This document shows, in pieces, positions 1 through 10,845 of a DNA stretch of 64,000 bases (the first letter of the stretch is position 1; each line of letters starts with the position of its first letter). Below the pieces are notes generated by a model. It made no database searches, was not told the origin of the DNA, and saw nothing but the letters and a program-made list of their open reading frames with translations. Origin of the DNA: Cristatella mucedo (taxonomy: Eukaryota; Bryozoa; Phylactolaemata; Cristatellidae). The stretch is taken from NCBI GenBank assembly GCA_009760855.2, contig WPIO01000061.1, forward strand, positions 2,375,001-2,439,000. The letters are read 5' to 3'. The translations under genes were made by a program, and so were the position numbers.

Positions 1-292
1 CGGTAGTAGCTCTGTTTTGGGATGCGAAAAATTGGTTTACGAACCCACCAGGATACGAACACAATCTGTTACCCAGACTGGTTCGCAATCCTGGTCGGTC
101 GTAACCAGGATCATGCTTTCCCATCGGTACTAAAAGAAAATTTCTTATCTCTTTCCAAGCCTGGCGCAAAAATAGCAAAAGATGATTGTTGCATGAGCAT
201 AATTTGACAAAAAACAGCCGACGTTTTCTCAATTTTCTGTGCCTGAAACAAGTGGAAAGAAGAATCTTGCAACGAAGATAGATAATGTAACC
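1..292. other. Unassigned intergenic DNA
   Basis: I see no coding signature, RNA gene or recognisable repeat here. Short open frames exist on both strands but show no domain motif. Confidence 0.4.
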
Positions 293-340
293 CTGTGCCT
301 GAATAGAGGTTAAGTTCTCTCAGGGCTCTATGCAAACGAA
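293..340 (+). repeat. SINE-C/L2-like 3' tail fragment
   Basis: The stretch reads GTGCCTGAATAGAGGTTAAG followed by TTCTCT and an AT-rich end. It is the reverse complement of the tails at 51187-51236 and 41195-41240, so it is a short fragment of the tailed SINE family called SINE-C here. Only the tail is visible. Confidence 0.5.
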
Positions 341-362
341 TTATATTTTTTGGTTTGCATTT

Positions 363-590
363 CTAATAATAATAATATGTTTGATATAGCACCTGTAGAT
401 AACTCAAATCTCTTTCTAGGCACTTTACATTTGCTGCTAAGGAAACTCGATGGAATGGTTAACGGTAGTATGCTGAATGACAACAAGCATAACATGGTTA
501 GAGGCGACATGCACAGGGTCAGCATGCAAATATGGTTATCGGCGGCTTGCACTGTGTCAGCTTGCATAAGTAAACCAAAGACGAATCACG
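363..590 (-). mobile_element. L2-A LINE, 3' end fragment
   Basis: A minus-strand 3' end of the L2-A family: an (AAT)n run at the left (complement of the ATT tail), the hairpin remnant with AATCTCTTTCTAGGC, then the 3' UTR words GACATGCACAGGGTCAGCAT and GACGAATCAC found in all other L2-A ends. Strongly 5'-truncated, no coding part. Confidence 0.75.
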
Positions 591-592
591 TA

Positions 593-698
593 TATAATAA
601 TAATATTAATACTAATAATACACTTGGTAAAGCACCCTCAGAGAACTCGAATCTCTTTCTAGGTGCTTTGCATTTGCTGCAAACAGGAAACACGATCT
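593..698 (-). mobile_element. L2-A LINE, tail-only fragment
   Basis: About 100 bp: AAT-rich tail, then AAAGCACCCTCAGAGAACTC and a matching CTAGGTGCTTTGCATTTGCTG. This is only the terminal hairpin and tail of L2-A, abutting another minus-strand L2-A end on its left. Confidence 0.7.
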
Positions 699-1223
699 AC
701 TAAATGCTTCGATGAATAGAGGCTTTCAGTTTGTCGAGACTGAGCAAGCTCGAATTTTCAGCTAGAGTACTAACTAGCCTAAGGCCATTCGTTTGCCCAC
801 CGATGGCAGGTGTGGCCGGTTTGCTGAGCAGTTTGTTGCACTTGCTTTACTTGCAGCAGTCGAACCAACAAGTCATTAGTGGTAAGGCTGCCTGTCAAGG
901 CACTTGTTCTCGGTGCTAGAGTTGCCCGAAGAATAGCCCATGGTCGGCTACTTGGATTTCGATGCAGCACAGCAGCGCAGGCAGCACAATGTAGGTCTAG
1001 TGTGTGCATGGGCAGATCAGGTCTGGCTGACCACTGTGAGCGCCGGCACCGCCTTCATTTGGGTACACTCTTTTCTTCAGAGCACCCGGCTTTTCATCCA
1101 GCCTCGCCTGAGCCTGCTACTCGCAGCGTCTGAGAGTCACCCCAGAGTGCAACTCTGCCAGCCGCTCTGCTCCGGCTGCTGCTGCCGTCGCTGCCGCTGC
1201 GGCCGCCGCGGTGGCAGCGACGC
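699..1223 (+). other. TPST upstream/5' UTR region
   Basis: This 0.5 kb precedes the TPST first coding exon. Base composition rises to strongly GC- and CpG-rich from about 1120, as in many animal promoters or 5' UTRs. I cannot place a TATA box or transcription start. Open frames here lack domain motifs. Confidence 0.3.
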
Positions 1224-1472
1224 ATGCTGCTGCCGTCGTCTATGGGGCGTCTGTGGAAGCGGCTCGACCATCTGCACGTCCTGTGCTTGTGCCTCATAGC
1301 GGCCCTGCTGTGGTACATCACCACCGGTGGCGCACGCTCGACATCGGCGGCCGGAGATGGAGCCGAGCTTGGCTTCTCCGCGGACGGCGCAGCTCCTGAT
1401 GCGGAGGCAGAGGCGGCAGGCAGCAGAAGACGCACATTGGTCAGCTATGAGCTCCAGGTTCCGCTGATATGG
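1224..1472 (+). CDS. TPST: Tyrosylprotein sulfotransferase, exon 1 (membrane anchor and stem)
   Basis: First coding exon of a tyrosylprotein sulfotransferase, the Golgi enzyme that moves sulfate from PAPS to tyrosines of secreted and membrane proteins. It encodes 83 residues: a short basic N-terminus (GRLWKRL), one hydrophobic segment at about residues 18-34 (HVLCLCLIAALLWYITT) giving a type II signal anchor, then a low-complexity Ala/Glu-rich stem. It ends in PLIW, where vertebrate TPSTs have the start of the catalytic domain, directly before a GTAAGG donor at 1473. That joins in phase 0 to [10 protein letters not shown] of exon 2 at 3126. ATG 1224 was chosen as the first in frame; ATG 1242 (MGRLWK) is an equally good start. 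The exon is very GC-rich, and a 188-codon antisense frame over it is a by-product of that. Confidence 0.8.
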
Positions 1473-3125
1473 GTAAGGCATCGGCAGCTGCTCGAAACTG
1501 CTGTCCTCGTCTTTTCCTTTGTTGCCGCCATTTGTAATGGCTGCACAGTTGTAATTTGGAATAGCACTTGCGTGATACCCACACCTCTGTCTAGGCACTG
1601 CACCTCGACTGGATAGGGGGTATATACACTGACTAGTGATAGCAACCAGCTCAATTGCGCTAGGCCTAAGCCACGTAAAGGGCGATTCCCGTGGGTGCAG
1701 CAAATCGGGTGAGGCCCGGATGTTGTTGTTTAGCTCTGTATCATGTCGTCATGTCGGGCATGTCATGAGTCTTTGGTGACGAGTCCAATTTGTAAGTGCA
1801 TAGGACCGAAGAGGCATTCTCTGGGCACTGGATCTAGGTTAGACGAACAGCTCGATTACCATACATAATCAGAGGAGCTGTAGTCGTGGTGGTAGGGCCA
1901 AAGAGTAAGTAGCTTACTTAAGGAGGCCGGTGTCAGACAGGAGGTTTCTAAAAGTGAGTGACAACACATTGGAGCCGTTACATTGCTTGATTGGGAGCCA
2001 GTGCAGGTCGTAGACAAGTGGTGTACTGTGGATATTCTAAAGTTCTCGCGAGACAAGCTGGCCTGCTGAGCGTTGCACCTTCTGCAAATATGTTATCGGA
2101 AAGGCTGGAAGAGAGAGTGAGGAGAGAGTTATCTATGTGACTATGGGCCGTCAGTAGTGCACTAAGTAAATTTGCTGTGGCTCTTCATAACGTGCTTCTT
2201 ATTATAGACTAGTGCTGGAATATACCTGCTGCATTTACGTAGTGGCATTTGCAGTCGTAGTCATAGTTTGTATTAACACAGGACAGGGTCAGGCTCGATT
2301 GAAGTCGCAATGATTGAGTTGGCATGACTTGTTGCCGTGGTTTCAAACGTCCTAGTTTCTACTTCCATTACCGCACTATGTTTGCTTCTCTGTTTCAAGC
2401 ATTGAGATATTCTTTGAGGTATTTAGTGCTGCATGATTTCAGCTGCTGGCTCAACTAATGTTTTATTTATTCCAGAGCTAGCCTATTCTAATGTATATTT
2501 GTCTCTATATAAATTAGTCTCTTCAGTCATTCTGAGCGATTTTCTCATTCTTAAAATGAGGTGAACATTGCATGAAGCAGTAACGCTGACTGAGAGTCGT
2601 ATGTTTCGATTGTGTATTCGAAGATCCTCTGAGAATGCATCGCCTGACCAGGAAACCTTACGGAAATACTACCAGAAGCCTGACGAATAAACTATAATGC
2701 CTACCCTTGTACGCTGCTCATCCGGACCAGTGCCCATAGCCGTAGGAAATCGGCATTCCGGTCGGACAAGTAACTGCTGCCTTGTAATTTTTACCATACA
2801 TAGTATCATCATTATCACAGTTTTTATAATCTCCCATTGAAATGTCACCAAGCGCTTATCACGCCTGACTACTTTAGTGGTGTTAGCGTCTTAGCAGTAA
2901 TGACCGAATCCATAATTAAAATGGCACACTGGATGCAAATCTGACCAGTGTAGCCTCACTTGTCTTTCCATTCGACTTTCCCTTGGCATCAGGTAATGGT
3001 TGCCTTTTTCGAGCATAGGGGCCGGATGGTCGGGGCACGTCCACGTGACGCCGGGCCGGGCCGGCTCGTCGGTCGGCAGGGAGCAGGCAGCAGCCCACAC
3101 CGTTCGCTCTTCGCTTCTCGTACAG
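1473..3125 (+). other. TPST intron 1
   Basis: Bounded by GTAAGG at 1473 and CGTACAG ending at 3125. It holds a decayed minus-strand L2-A fragment (about 1930-2080); otherwise I recognise nothing in 2090-2950. The last 150 bases are GC-rich, like the exon that follows. Confidence 0.6.
1930..2080 (-). mobile_element. Decayed L2-A LINE fragment inside TPST intron 1
   Basis: TTGCTTGATTGGGAGCCAGT followed by GCAGGTCGTAGACAAGTGG matches the complement of the conserved L2-A C-terminal coding stretch (HWLPVKQRID) seen in the younger copies at 33400 and 29650. Heavily mutated, with no tail visible. Confidence 0.55.
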
Positions 3126-3751
3126 GTCGGAGGCGTGCCGCGAAGTGGCACGACGCTGGCCCGCGCCATGCTCGACGCTCACCCGCTGGTGCGCTGCGGA
3201 GAGGAGACTCGCGTCATCCCGCGCATCCTGGGCATGCACACCAAGATGCTGTCGTCGGCGTCTGAGCGCGCCCGCCTGCTCGAGGCGAAAATCGACGAGC
3301 CGCTGCTCGACGCGGCGCTGGCCAGCTACGTGCTGACGGTGATCGCCGGCCACGGCGAGCCGGCGCCGCGCCTGTGCAACAAGGACCCGTTCGCTCTGCG
3401 CTCGGCTCGGCAGCTGCTCCGCTCGTTTCCGCGCTCTCGCTTCGTCCTGATGGTGCGCGACGGTCGGGCGACGGCGCACTCCATCATCTCGCGCAAGGTG
3501 ACCATACGCGGCTTCGACACGAGCTCGTACCGCAGCACGCTGGCAGCGTGGAACAAGTCGTTTGCCGGCATGCTGGAGGAGTGCCGCGCCGTCGGGCCGC
3601 AGTACTGCCTGCCCGTCTACTACGAGCGACTCGTGCTTGAGCCGCGCCGGCAGATGGAGCGGCTGCTGCGCTTCCTCGAGGTGCCGTGGAGTGACGCCGT
3701 GCTGCACCACGAGGAGGCCATCGGCAAGCCCGGCGGCATTTCGCTGTCCAA
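3126..3751 (+). CDS. TPST: Tyrosylprotein sulfotransferase, exon 2 (catalytic core)
   Basis: Main catalytic exon, 626 nt. An acceptor (CGTACAG) ends at 3125 and a donor GTGAGC starts at 3752, splitting a Lys codon (phase 2). The protein opens with the PAPS 5'-phosphosulfate loop GGVPRSGTT, continues [28 protein letters not shown] and the 3'-phosphate-binding stretch MVRDGRA...SRKVT, and ends [16 protein letters not shown]; all are hallmark TPST blocks in family order. Counting from ATG 1224, Arg89 (PRSGTT), Glu110 (GEET) and Lys169 (CNKD) sit at the spacing of the published human TPST2 catalytic residues R78, E99 and K158. There is no stop or frameshift, so the gene appears intact here. A 283-codon minus-strand frame over it is a GC-driven shadow. 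Confidence 0.95.
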
Positions 3752-3841
3752 GTGAGCGCCAGCGCACACGTGCTCGAGAGCCGGCCTACTCTGCACCGGG
3801 TGGAGGGGACTGCAAAGGGAAAGGAGAGATGCAGATGGCTG

Positions 3842-3847
3842 GAGAGA

Positions 3848-3925
<78 letters not shown>

Positions 3926-3982
3926 GTGATTGAAAAGCAGTGATAGAAACATGCGGGCAGAAAGTGATGGAACATAGTAACC

Positions 3983-4017
<35 letters not shown>

Positions 4018-4075
4018 GAGAGAAACAGAGACAAGAGGGATACGAAACGTAGGTGTGAGAGAGAGAGGGGGAGGG
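3842..4075 (+). repeat. (GA)n microsatellite
   Basis: A nearly pure AG/GA run covers 3842-3921, with a second imperfect purine-rich run at 3983-4075. It sits just inside TPST intron 2. The antisense Ser-Leu repeat frames across it are artefacts. Confidence 0.95.
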
Positions 4076-4329
4076 AGGGTAAAGAAGGGTAAGGCAAATG
4101 GTCGGGTGGAAGAGGGAATGGAAGGAGGTATAGGGGACTGGAAGAGAGGCAGAAACAGACGGATCGAGAGAGACAGGCAGATAAAGAGACCCGGACTCTC
4201 AAGGGGATGAGGGATGAGAGACGTATTGAGAAATATACTGAGCTAGACAGACGAGAACTGCAGATAGGGGCTGGGAATGAGAGAACGAGGGGAAGAGGGA
4301 AATAAATCCACAAGACTGATTCGTAGAAG

Positions 4330-5440
4330 CGTTACCCAACTATATTGCTAGGGATAATTTAGCATGCAGAGGTAGTGTTGTGTTTATAGGCATATAAGTG
4401 TGGATTCATATAGAGTCAAACTTAGTGTGAGCACAATCTGCTAGTGGGAGCCATTTTTGATCGGCCCCATCGTGTGACTTTTGTTTTTGGCTTAACTGAA
4501 TTTGATCACAGACTGTCTGCCAGGGCACCATGTCGGCAAACGTTTAGGGTTTAAAGGTGCACTTTTGCGTATGCACAGCTATTGGCAAAACATGTGTCGA
4601 AATGGTTTGACGTCTATGAAGCAGTAAAAAGGAAAATATCCCAAGATGAACTGGATTTCAAGAGCTTCCTTACACTTGTTCTTAAATTGTTTTTCAGTTG
4701 GTGTGACAATTTGTGTATCTAAATTGAACCTCTTCCACATAGTTCCTAAGAACGCTGAAATATTTACTGATAGATACTGTTTTGGCATTTCAGAGCTGCG
4801 ATAACTTATGTGCGAGTTCAAAAAAAATTGTGGTTCTTTTTATTATCGACAGTGCAGTCGGGTGGTTTCTAGCATTAAGTGCACAATCGATATTGGGCTT
4901 AGTCTAGCATGTAGCCTATGTATGTGCATGCACAAAACCAGGGAGCTCAAGCATTGACCATTCGATTGAAGGTTTTAAAACAGTCGTTGCAATGCATTTT
5001 TCAACAGAGGATACATGTTCACAGCGGCTATCATGCAGAAGTGGTCCAATTGGTGCTAATCCTGCTTGTGTTTATTTTGTATGCAACATTGTAGTGGTAT
5101 TTTGTTACCGGGGATGCATACAACTCTGAGCTATTTGAGGTGGAACGGGTGTGTGGGCATGCGGGATCAACGCTTTTTGGACCATTACATAAATATGCAC
5201 ATAGAGAATGCACTCATTCATACTTAGTTTCCTTAAAATTCCACAAGAACGTGTCTGCTGTGATTGGCCTGCAGTATTAATCTATCATCACGATTTTGCC
5301 ATATGCTTGGTTTTTCGGCTCGTCTGATTAATTTCCCACTTCAGCATAGTATGTTTGTCACGTGACAATCCAAGTGCTTGGTTGTAATCCTGTGTGCAGA
5401 ATGTGCTGTAGTAGTAGTAACGATGGAGTCGACTTTTCAG
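4330..5440. other. Remainder of TPST intron 2
   Basis: AT-rich sequence up to the exon 3 acceptor. No coding motifs, RNA genes or repeats shared with the rest of the window were recognised. Confidence 0.45.
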
Positions 5441-5595
5441 GAAGGAGTTGTCAACTGACCAGGTTGATAAACCAGTTAACGCCGGGGCACTCACCAAGTG
5501 GCTCGAAGCTCTACCCGAGGATGTCGCCAGAGAGATTGACTCCATTGCTCCCATGCTTAGGAAGGTCGGCTACGACACGTCGTTTCCGGTTAAAG
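5441..5595 (+). CDS. TPST: Tyrosylprotein sulfotransferase, exon 3
   Basis: The acceptor GACTTTTCAG ends at 5440. The first G completes the split Lys codon of exon 2, giving SLSK-KELSTDQ, in register with the family's SLSK..RSTDQ. The exon encodes LSTDQVDKPVN, AGALTKW, an Ile-Ala-Pro-Met-Leu block and KVGYD, the usual TPST C-terminal region. The Ser of STDQ (residue 296 from ATG 1224) lies 207 residues after Arg89, matching human TPST2 R78 to S285, so all four known catalytic positions are present. A donor AAAG/GTAACA at 5596 ends the exon in phase 1; read-through would instead stop at 5642. The assembled protein is about 343 residues against about 370 in vertebrates, so a short last exon should exist; I could not find it. 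Confidence 0.9.
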
Positions 5596-6139
5596 GTAAC
5601 ATGAACTATTCCACTGCCCTGCAGCCGACGCTGGAGCTTTAGTGAGTGCTGAGAACTCTGCGGTCGGTCCACCTCCGAGTGTGCTCTCCAGCCGCATGCG
5701 ATTCGACATCGAGTGGACGGTGCAAGCTGACTGCACTTGCTTCGGACTCGGTCGCCTTGTGTCTTCATGAGCTTATCGGCGTCCATTGATCGGCTGTTCA
5801 TTCTGTATGATCCGAGTCTCCTTAGTCTTTAGCTCTTTGTTATGCTGGCGTGTGACCATAGCCAGTTGCCGTAGTGCCAACGGTATCTCGGTTTTTGCCG
5901 AGCTCGCGAAATCATTGATTTTTACTTGGAGATTACTTGTTAGTTAAAACATTTGGTTGAGTTGTTCCTTGTTCTTGCGAGAGCAGTGGAGCAGATGAGC
6001 GGCTCGTTTTTGTTATGTTGTGAAACAATTATTTTATGTGCTTAGCTGCGTATCAATATTTGTTGGCCGGCGACAAAAAAAATCTGTGAATTAAATAACC
6101 ACTGTTTTACAAGGAAATATTATTGCTCTGAATGCCACT
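5596..6139 (+). other. Sequence after TPST exon 3
   Basis: It begins with the donor GTAACA. I searched for a final TPST exon (a PNYG-like or NTRR-like block before a stop) and saw none, so the last exon lies farther away, is too diverged to spot, or has been lost. Nothing else was recognised. Confidence 0.35.
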
Positions 6140-6549
6140 TAACGTTTAATTTTCTTGCCACTTTCGTCAACTGCTTGAGATCCGCGGTAAGTGCAGGCTT
6201 GAACTTGGTTTTAAGAAATCTGGGTCTGAAGCAGATGTAGTCAACTTCAAAGACTTCCTTCTAGTCCAGGGGGTGGGCAAACTTTTTGACTCGCGGGCCA
6301 CAATAGTTTCTAAAATTTGACAGAGGGGCCAGACCAGAATAGGATAATGGCGTGTTTGTGTGAACTAATATAAATTAAATGTAAAAACCATTACATGAAA
6401 AGATTTGGCCTTTAACAGGCAGCAAAACACCACTGTGCTTAGTTTATTGTAAAACTTGTTTTAAAAATTTATTAATTTAATAGCGTAGTAATAAACTCCA
6501 ATTCAGTTTGTGGGGACAGTGTTGTTGGTCTCCTATTTTTGCAAGTGCA

Positions 6550-7760
6550 TCAACATTTGGCGTCATATTTGTTGTGGCAATTCTCAAGATAGATCCGAGG
6601 TGTTCGTCAGTTAACTTGGATCTGTGAGGGCTTTGTTGATGTTTATGACGCTGAATGTCAGTTCACACACATAGGTTGAGCCAAACAACGTCAGCATCTT
6701 CTGTGCCATTCTCCGGAGGTTTGGAAGCTTCGTTAAGTGAAGCATACAAGTCGTTGATTTTTAAGAGAGTTGAACTCCTTCAATATAGAGTCAGACTGAT
6801 GAACTATCAGTTCCAACTGCAGCTCCTGTGGTGCTGTTTCAGGGTCTTGTGACAGGACACCAGCTGAAGTGACTTTGCAATTTTATAAAGTCACAGAAAT
6901 GATGGAGAATTCTCCGTGCAGGTCGTCCAGAGATTTTCTGTATTTCTGGGCGTTTTGGGTAGTCTCTTTCTGCATGGCTAGTGTGCGGAAATGAGTGAAA
7001 GATTTGTTTGAAATTTGCCTGGAGAAAAGAGTCAGCTTGGATTTGAAGGCTCCAACAGTTGTGTACATGTCGTGCGCAAATTTATCTTTCCTCTGTAGCT
7101 GGGTGTTCAGCTCATTCATGTGCGAAAGTATGTCTACAGCAAATGCAAAGTCACAAAACCAGTACTTGTCACTTAGCTCGGGAAATTTGTCGGATCCAAA
7201 TATGCAGTGATCACCTTGAGCTCCAACACTCTCTGAAAGACTTTGCCCAAACTTATCTAGCGCACGCGAGAGTGGTAAAGCAAGTCCTGGTGATCTACAT
7301 AGGTTTCTTCCCGGAACGCAATAAACTGACGATGCTGACGTCCTCTTGCTCGTATAAAGTTAACAAGTTTTACAATTGGATTCACTACATGATTTAGCTG
7401 CAATATAGATTTACACAGAACTTCCTGATCAATGATCCAGTGAAGGAAAATAGCATCCTGATCAGGATTTTCCTCTTTTACTTTTTCCTGCAGTCTTCTT
7501 AGCAGCCCAACGTTTTTCCCAGTTAAATTTGGCGATCCATCCGTGGTGACATTTGCAAGTTTTACTCCAAAGTAGCTCCATTCTCTCGATGACAGCAGGC
7601 ACCTGGTTATACAAGTCCTCTCCCATCGTTTTCCTTTCGTGGACTCTCATGGTCAACAATTCCTCTGTGATCTCAAAACTGTCGCTAATCCCTCGGATAA
7701 AAATTAGGAGCTGAGCAGTGTCTTTTAAGTCGTTACTTTCATTCAGTGCTAGTGAATAAA
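6550..7760 (-). pseudogene. hAT transposase catalytic and C-terminal part, frameshifted
   Basis: Minus-strand segments in order: a part around 7640-7760 coding a LNESNDLKDTAQL-like block, the typical first catalytic Asp region of hAT transposases; 7462-7659 with stops; 6883-7119 with NELNTQLQRKDKFAHDMY and VGAFKSKLTLF, a block typical of GTF2IRD2-like hAT proteins; and a C-terminal piece about 6670-6850. Several frameshifts and stops separate them, so no functional protein is possible. Confidence 0.55.
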
Positions 7761-8098
7761 ACTTAAAGGACCACCTTTGTGTTTAATTTTCTTGCTGTAC
7801 TTTTGTCAATCAATTTCGACACGGCGAGTCAGTCCTGCTTGATAAACTGATTTTTTTCAAATTTGCCTTCGCTCTCCGGACACAAGAGACCTGCTGTCTT
7901 AACTATTCATTCTTTTAAAAATTTGCCTTCGGAGAAAGGCCTACTGGCCTTTGCAAATTTGAAGGCCAGCAAACAACTTGCCTCAGTATTTGACTCTTGA
8001 ATCGCAGTTTGTCTGTGAGAAAGGTATTGCTGAGTGTGTAAATTAGCTGCCAATCTCTGAGCTGAAGGCGCCCGTTCTTGTGGAGACTGTTGATTGGC

Positions 8099-8314
8099 CT
8101 AGTTAGCATGTTTTGTGGCAAAATGATGGCTGATGTTGTAGTCTTTAAAAACTGCTACAGTTTCGTGGCATATCAGACATACAGCTGTTGGTCCGACTTT
8201 GGTGAAAAAATATTTCGTTGTCCACTCTTTATTTAACACTCGGCACTCACTGTCTACTTTTCTTTTCTTCGGTCCGCTCATTTTTACTGAAGACCTGAAA
8301 GTACAAAGCGACAA
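8099..8314 (-). pseudogene. hAT transposase N-terminus with BED zinc finger
   Basis: A frame opening MSGPKKRKVD (from the second Met) then CRVLNKEWTTKYFF and a BED-type finger: Cys-x2-Cys (CLIC) and His-x4-His (HFATKH). This layout matches the N-terminus of hAT-derived proteins of the GTF2IRD2/EPM2AIP1/ZBED type, where the finger binds DNA near the transposon ends. The frame stops right after the finger, whereas the family continues into the catalytic domain; the continuation is found in other frames at lower coordinates, so this is a pseudogene fragment. Confidence 0.65.
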
Positions 8315-9483
8315 AATGAAGTAGAGAGTAACCGTAATGCATCAAACTCATCGGTCAATGTCTTCGGGGTGCGCCATCTGCTGGGTAAAGTTGGGAATTA
8401 CAGCTAGGTAAATGATTGACATGTCTTTATAATACAATTTCATTTAATGATATAACGTGGACGAGTTCGGCGGACCCGGAAGCTTAAAAAAGCCAAGGCT
8501 TTTTTCACTCGAAAGTTGAAGAGCTCGAAAACCAGTCAGACCCATAATAGATTTATAAGACGGTAAAAAATTTATAGGCCGATGCTAAAAGGTCTCACTC
8601 ACCAAATATTAATTTGCTGAAACAATAGTGTACATTCGTGCCTCCATAAAATTCCCTCCGACTAAAGCAATTGAGGAATCGCAACCCATGACCTTCATTA
8701 AAAGATTTTCTAAGGTTTCTACATGCAATGTGGCTACCTTAATGAGGTCTAGTGCAAAGAGCTTGTCTCCTGAAGACCCGTACCCTCATCTCTATGGTCT
8801 TATGTACTGGCAGACCAACTTAACCAAGCCATAACCGAGATTTTTAATACTTCTCTGGAAAAAAGGATTATGCCAAAGTCATTCAAATTGACCACTGTTA
8901 GACCGATACTTAAACTCCCTTCGACACCGTTGACCACAATGTCCTACTTGAACGATGAGAGCAACGATCGGTCTGGCAGATAAGGCACTGGCGTGGTTTA
9001 AATCGTACTTTTCTGATCATATTCAATCCGTGTCCTGTGGGGGGGGGTCAGGTCTCATTCACTCGACCACTCACCTATAGAGTCCCTCAAGGGTCCGTCT
9101 TCGGTCCGTTGCTGTTCTCCATTTATACTCAACCTCTGGGAAAGTGATTTAGGGCAATGGAATAGGATATTACTATTATGCTAAAAATACTCAGCTATTT
9201 CTCATTTAAACCGTCCGAATCTGCTACAGGAACTGATAAACTGAATACTTGTTTTGCCGACATTCGATTCTGGATGGTGGAAAAGTTCTTGAAAATAAAG
9301 GACGATAAAATTGAACTGCTGCTCATAGAACACCCTAAACGTGTTGCTGGACTAGAAGGATTGGCTGTTCTAATAGGTGATGCTGTTGTGCGACACTAAT
9401 CATTTGTATAGAATTTTGGCGTCGTCTTTTACAGCTGCCTAAATTTTGAAAGCTTCGTTAAGAACACTGCTGCCACAGCTCGT

Positions 9484-9769
9484 CATAATAATAATAATAA
9501 TAATAATAATAATTCACTTAATAAAGCGCCCTCAGAGAACTTAATCTCTCTCTAGGCGCTTTACATTTGCTGTAAAGGGAAATGCAATTGAATGGTAAGT
9601 AAAATCATGCTTTAAAAACAAACGAGATGAATAATATGGTTAGGGGTGACATGCACAGGGTCAGCATGCAAATGTGGTTAGTAGCAGCATGCACAGTGTC
9701 AGCACGCATAAGCACATCAAAGACGAATCACAGGGACCCACTAAATGCTGTCCTTAATAGGTGTGTTAC
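9484..9769 (-). mobile_element. L2-A LINE 3' end inserted in L2-B
   Basis: A minus-strand L2-A end: (AAT)n tail, AAAGCGCCCTCAGAGAACTT hairpin, 3' UTR, and the end of the coding region up to AATAGGTGTGTT. L2-B sequence resumes at 9770 (ATCCGATCCCTATCTATGAT). It breaks off at the same consensus position as the copy at 11158-11440. Confidence 0.8.
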
Positions 9770-10084
9770 ATCCGATCCCTATCTATGATTAGGAGGAGCT
9801 ATCTTCCACAATGCTTGCAAAATATTAACTAGCTCCTTAGCTCCTTTTCCGTCTTGATGTAATTCCCTTTTGGCTGGGCTCACGAAAAAGCCAATAGGCC
9901 ACTGCAGCTAGCTGTGAATATGGCTGCAATGCTAGTTTGCAAATCACAGAGGTTTGAGCACGCTTCTACTTGGCTTAACGATCTAGGATGGCTGCCAGTT
10001 GAGCAACGGATCCAGAGCAAAGTTCTTACGCTGACCCATTAGGCTTGGGGCGACTTGGCTCCTTCATAATAAATAAATAATTTC

Positions 10085-10252
10085 TAGCTGATTAAGCAGC
10101 CTCTTTTTTGTATAGCAACAGAAGAGCCTTTACGGCTATCAACGCCGCTTGCAGTGGCGATTGAGGATCGCCCACCGGAGGATTTGAACCCGCGACCTTG
10201 GGACCGAGGTCGCGAAAGCAGCCGCTTTACCTAGTGTGCATTCGCGGCTCAC
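10085..10252 (-). mobile_element. tRNA-derived SINE, copy S1
   Basis: The minus strand reads a tRNA-like head (an A-box-like region around CTAGGTAAAGCGGC and a B-box-like GGTTCAAATCC), then a body with the hairpin CCACTGCAAGCGG and the shared end ...GCTATACAAAAAAGAGGCTG. An (ATAA)n tail lies at 10070-10083. It is inserted in the L2-B C-terminal region. Same family as S2, S3 and S4. Confidence 0.75.
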
Positions 10253-10427
10253 TACCTGGCTGAGCTGCTGCACCAGTTTCAGCCTCCTCGAGCCCTTAGA
10301 TTCTGTATGGATATTAGATTAGTTGTTTAATTCCTCCACTTAAAGACCGTTGGCGACAGGAGCTTTAGCTCTGTAGGTCGTAGACTGTGGGAATGGCTTC
10401 CACGATTCATATGCAATAACTGTGAGC

Positions 10428-10845
10428 ATTCCCAACAAGTTATTCTGCTCCAGCGGAATCATGCCGCTCTGCCAGGCCCTCGTACCGGCTCGTTAATTAC
10501 TGCTGTAGGGCGGTATCGGCCAACTTAGCTGGATTTAGTTACAACGATTCAGCTATGGTCGTATGACTCGCTGGCCATGCAGAGAACTTACTTTCTGCTT
10601 GTTCATCGGCAGGTGGGGACGCAATTCATTCTCTCACTCTATCCCTCTCGCTCACTCACTTTTCTCTCACGGCGTTCCCGAGCTGTTGACGCAGCAGCTA
10701 TTGCTTCATCCGTATGTACGCTCACTCACTTGCTTTCGATGCTGCTTTTAATTTAATTTTATAAAGCCGTCGTTGTGACGACTGCCAGGCATTTGTGGGG
10801 GCTTTGTTCTTCGTCAACCTGCCACCGTGCTCAGGAGCTCGTCCA
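10428..10845. mobile_element. Unidentified 0.42-kb insert in L2-B
   Basis: L2-B sequence stops near AATAACTGTGA and resumes near GAGCTCGTCCACGACAACTA. The intervening 418 bases do not occur elsewhere in the window. They are pyrimidine-rich in the middle (CTCTCACTC, CGCTCACTCAC repeats) and GC-rich at both sides. No coding motif or terminal repeat was identified. Confidence 0.4.

Larger units (their letters stand above)
6267..8465 (-). mobile_element. hAT-superfamily DNA transposon, degenerate
   Basis: It starts at 6267 with CAGGGGGTGGGCAAACTTTT, a typical hAT terminal sequence, followed by GCGGGCCACAA. The minus strand carries broken transposase: a BED zinc finger at 8099-8314 and hAT-like segments down to about 6550. 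The right border is placed near 8465 because L2-B sequence (AAGCTTAAAAAAG) resumes just after; a matching right-hand inverted repeat is not visible, so that end is probably truncated. The preceding 8 bases TTCTAGTC would be one target duplication, but I do not find its partner. Confidence 0.7.

Noticed and set aside
1137-1703. 188-codon minus-strand open frame
   Set aside because: It is antisense to TPST exon 1 and its CpG-rich flank; no domain, and composition explains its length.
2916-3767. 283-codon minus-strand open frame
   Set aside because: It lies antisense to the conserved TPST exon 2 in GC-rich DNA, where stops are rare; its translation is Arg/Ala-rich without a domain.
3484-4313. 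Ser-Leu repeat proteins on the minus strand
   Set aside because: They are translations of the (GA)n microsatellite.
8330-8465. Right terminal inverted repeat of the hAT element
   Set aside because: I searched for the complement of CAGGGGGTGGGCAAAC and did not find it; only L2-B sequence follows, so the end seems lost.
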